A stretch of 9,432 bases of DNA from positions 1 to 9,432 of the forward strand of contig CALVCY010000050.1 of NCBI GenBank assembly GCA_944326175.1. Reading direction: 5' to 3'. The notes under the pieces were generated by a model that did no database searches, was not told the origin of the DNA, and saw nothing but the letters and a program-made list of their open reading frames with translations. The translations under genes were made by a program, and so were the position numbers. Below are positions 8,558 to 9,432 of the stretch, piece after piece (the first letter of the stretch is position 1; every line of letters begins with the position of its first letter). The stretch comes from an uncultured Erysipelotrichaceae bacterium. GTDB taxonomy: Bacteria; Bacillota_I; Bacilli_A; Erysipelotrichales; Erysipelotrichaceae.

Positions 8558-9178
8558 TTATTCACCTTCCTTTTCATTTTCGTTATTAATAATCATTAAG
8601 ACTGAATGTATCTTTGCTAAAACCTTAAATCTCAAACTTTTGGCTTCTTTCCCGGATACGATAACCGGCTCGTTCATTGCCACTCTTTTGACAATGTAAG
8701 AAGAGTCGGGATTATCGGCCACTGAAGTTTTGGAGCAAAACAAGATCATGCCCTTATCAATACCAAGGCTTATGAACTGATCGGTGTTTATCTTTACTCC
8801 AAAAGGATCTCTTGCCATATCCACATATGAATAAGGGATTGCCAACCGATACAGTGTTTTTTGAGTTTCAGGGATAGCGTTTTGATGAACTCTCAACTCA
8901 TCAAAATTGAACACTTCAACACGCGCCACATCGCTTTTAATATCCACTGTATACCGTGTGGCAAGGTCCAATGCTTCACGACCTGTTGCCCGGTTTAAAT
9001 CAATCCCGACAAATTCAGACAATTTATTTATTGTCATTGGGCGTGGAGTAACACTTTCATCATTAAGAAGCAAACTCACTTGCTTCGGACTCATATCAAG
9101 CATATCCGCTAAGTCTTTCCTTGATAGACCTTTGGCTCGACGCTTTGCGTCAATTAACTTTATGAACTCTTTTCTCAT
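8558..9178 (-). CDS. XRE-family CI-like repressor of the element
   Basis: A 206-residue DNA-binding regulator. The N-terminus is an XRE helix-turn-helix (about residues 15-40: GLSRKDLADMLDMSPKQVSLLL). The C-terminal part (about 117-195) resembles the beta-rich fold of CI/LexA S24 proteins: FGVKINTDQFISLGIDKGMILF, then YIVKRV and a closing strand pattern. The conserved 'GDSM' nucleophile Ser is not visible; the matching stretch reads VKINTDQF. No Ala-Gly cleavage site was seen between the domains. It may therefore be a dimerising repressor that does not self-cleave in the SOS response; this is inferred. The ATG at 9178 has AAGGGA as ribosome binding site at a 9-base distance. Its promoter carries operator-like boxes, suggesting autoregulation. 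It lies directly upstream of int on the same strand, and faces a divergent rightward gene, as expected for the lysogeny master regulator. Confidence 0.85.
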   Translation of the reverse strand: MRKEFIKLIDAKRRAKGLSRKDLADMLDMSPKQVSLLLNDESVTPRPMTINKLSEFVGIDLNRATGREALDLATRYTVDIKSDVARVEVFNFDELRVHQNAIPETQKTLYRLAIPYSYVDMARDPFGVKINTDQFISLGIDKGMILFCSKTSVADNPDSSYIVKRVAMNEPVIVSGKEAKSLRFKVLAKIHSVLMIINNENEKEGE

Positions 9179-9202
9179 AATAAAATTCCCTTTTCTGCAC
9201 TT

Positions 9203-9230
9203 ATTGTATCATAACTACACTTTACGTCAA
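9203..9230 (-). promoter_or_regulatory. Leftward promoter for repressor and integrase
   Basis: On the - strand: TTGACG (9230-9225), a 16-base spacer, and TACAAT (9208-9203) preceded by TGA, an extended -10. The predicted start is near 9196, giving a short leader before the ATG at 9178. Operator-like boxes lie in the spacer and at the start site. Confidence 0.75.
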
Positions 9231-9240
9231 TAAAATAACG

Positions 9241-9252
9241 TATTTCCGTATA
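9241..9252 (+). repeat. 12-bp repeat TATTTCCGTATA, copy 2 (operator region)
   Basis: Identical to 7360-7371 next to tgt. Here it overlaps the left half of the 17-bp dyad at 9248-9264. Confidence 0.45.
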
Positions 9253-9264
9253 CAAAGTGCATAC

Positions 9265-9295
9265 TTGCGCAAAGAAAAGTGCATTTTTGTATAAT
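9265..9295 (+). promoter_or_regulatory. Rightward promoter of the element
   Basis: TATAAT (9290-9295) is a perfect -10. The best -35 is TTGCGC (9265-9270) with a long 19-base spacer, so basal activity may be modest. An AAGTGCA box lies in the spacer, so bound repressor would block polymerase. Transcription would start near 9302. Confidence 0.55.
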
Positions 9296-9369
9296 TTCGT
9301 GGCTTAAAACAAACTTTATGTGATATTATTGTTGCAGAAAGTACAGAAAGGGGGTGCTTACGTAAAGTT

Positions 9370-9432
9370 ATGGCAATCCGTATTGAAGAAGCGGGTCAAT
9401 GTTCGTATGAAGAGAAACTTCAAATTCTTAAA
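9370..9432 (+). CDS. Start of an early gene of the element (3' partial, unknown)
   Basis: An ATG at 9370 opens a frame of 21 codons to the window edge, beginning MAIRIEEAGQC. In this position phages often encode Cro, an excisionase or an antirepressor, but the few residues visible match none of these clearly. The purine-rich AAAGGGGG (9347-9354) is about 15 bases upstream, further than ideal. A second frame is also open from a TTG at 9332 to the edge (QKVQKGGAYVKLWQ...), so the frame is not certain. Confidence 0.4.
   Translation, partial: MAIRIEEAGQCSYEEKLQILK

Larger units (their letters stand above)
9196..9283. promoter_or_regulatory. Divergent operator region with four AAGTGYA boxes
   Basis: Boxes: TGCACTT (9196-9202) and TACACTT (9216-9222) point left; AAGTGCA (9255-9261 and 9277-9283) point right. 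Spacings within each pair are 20 and 22 bp, about two helical turns. One box of each pair lies in a promoter spacer. A 17-bp dyad GTATnCAnnnTGnATAC covers 9248-9264. These are likely repressor sites, with simultaneous control of both promoters. Confidence 0.55.
7360..9432. mobile_element. Left end of an integrated element (prophage or integrative element), truncated by the window
   Basis: Integrase, CI-like repressor, divergent operator region and the start of a rightward gene give the standard order of a lysogeny module. Base composition falls: a sampled 60-base line in queA (5521-5580) has 28 G+C, one in the integrase (8101-8160) has 21. The left boundary should lie in the 7276-7415 gap; the exact junction cannot be set without the right end. 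The start coordinate given is only the first element-specific repeat. Confidence 0.75.

Overview
The window looks like a Bacillota chromosome, possibly from the Erysipelotrichia or a neighbouring class. The reasons are GTG/TTG starts behind purine-rich ribosome binding sites, lipoprotein-type signals, a SigV/RsiV-like sigma/anti-sigma pair, and a queuosine cluster that uses QueH. The class is an inference; no rRNA or taxonomic marker is present.

Layout. (a) Bases 1-776, + strand: 3' part of a PHP-family phosphatase resembling histidinol phosphatase HisK, ended by a hairpin terminator. (b) 898-2736, +: a secreted flavoprotein reductase gene (lipoprotein signal, FMN-binding domain, FAD/fumarate-reductase-type domain). 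It is broken by a frameshift in the FAD-binding loop and by an out-of-frame deletion in the catalytic domain. A strong terminator follows. (c) 2826-4201, +: an ECF-type sigma factor and its overlapping RsiV-like membrane anti-sigma partner, preceded by an ECF-type promoter that suggests autoregulation. (d) 4246-4321, +: tRNA-Ala(CGC), with a terminator that also lies between the convergent transcripts. (e) 4454-7275, - strand: tgt-queA-queH, the last three steps of tRNA queuosine synthesis (preQ1 insertion, epoxyqueuosine formation, reduction to Q), packed with a 6-base gap and a 7-base overlap. (f) 7276-7415: an AT-rich gap with several repeats, a candidate attachment site. (g) 7416-9432: the left end of an integrated element, either a prophage or an integrative element. 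It holds a tyrosine integrase and an XRE/CI-like repressor on -, a divergent control region with four AAGTGYA boxes, and the start of a rightward gene cut by the window edge.

How it fits together. The integrase and repressor form a compact unit (5-base gap) reading toward tgt from one good promoter whose spacer and start region carry operator-like boxes. The rightward promoter has a mirrored box arrangement, as in a phage lysogeny switch. The element appears to sit directly upstream of tgt. The Q operon may therefore depend on an extended -10 promoter that overlaps its annotated start, or on read-through from the element.

I did not find a clearly new system inside the window. The most unusual points are the attachment/promoter region before tgt, the symmetric operator region, and the multiply damaged flavoprotein gene. 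Any cargo of the element lies to the right, outside the window.
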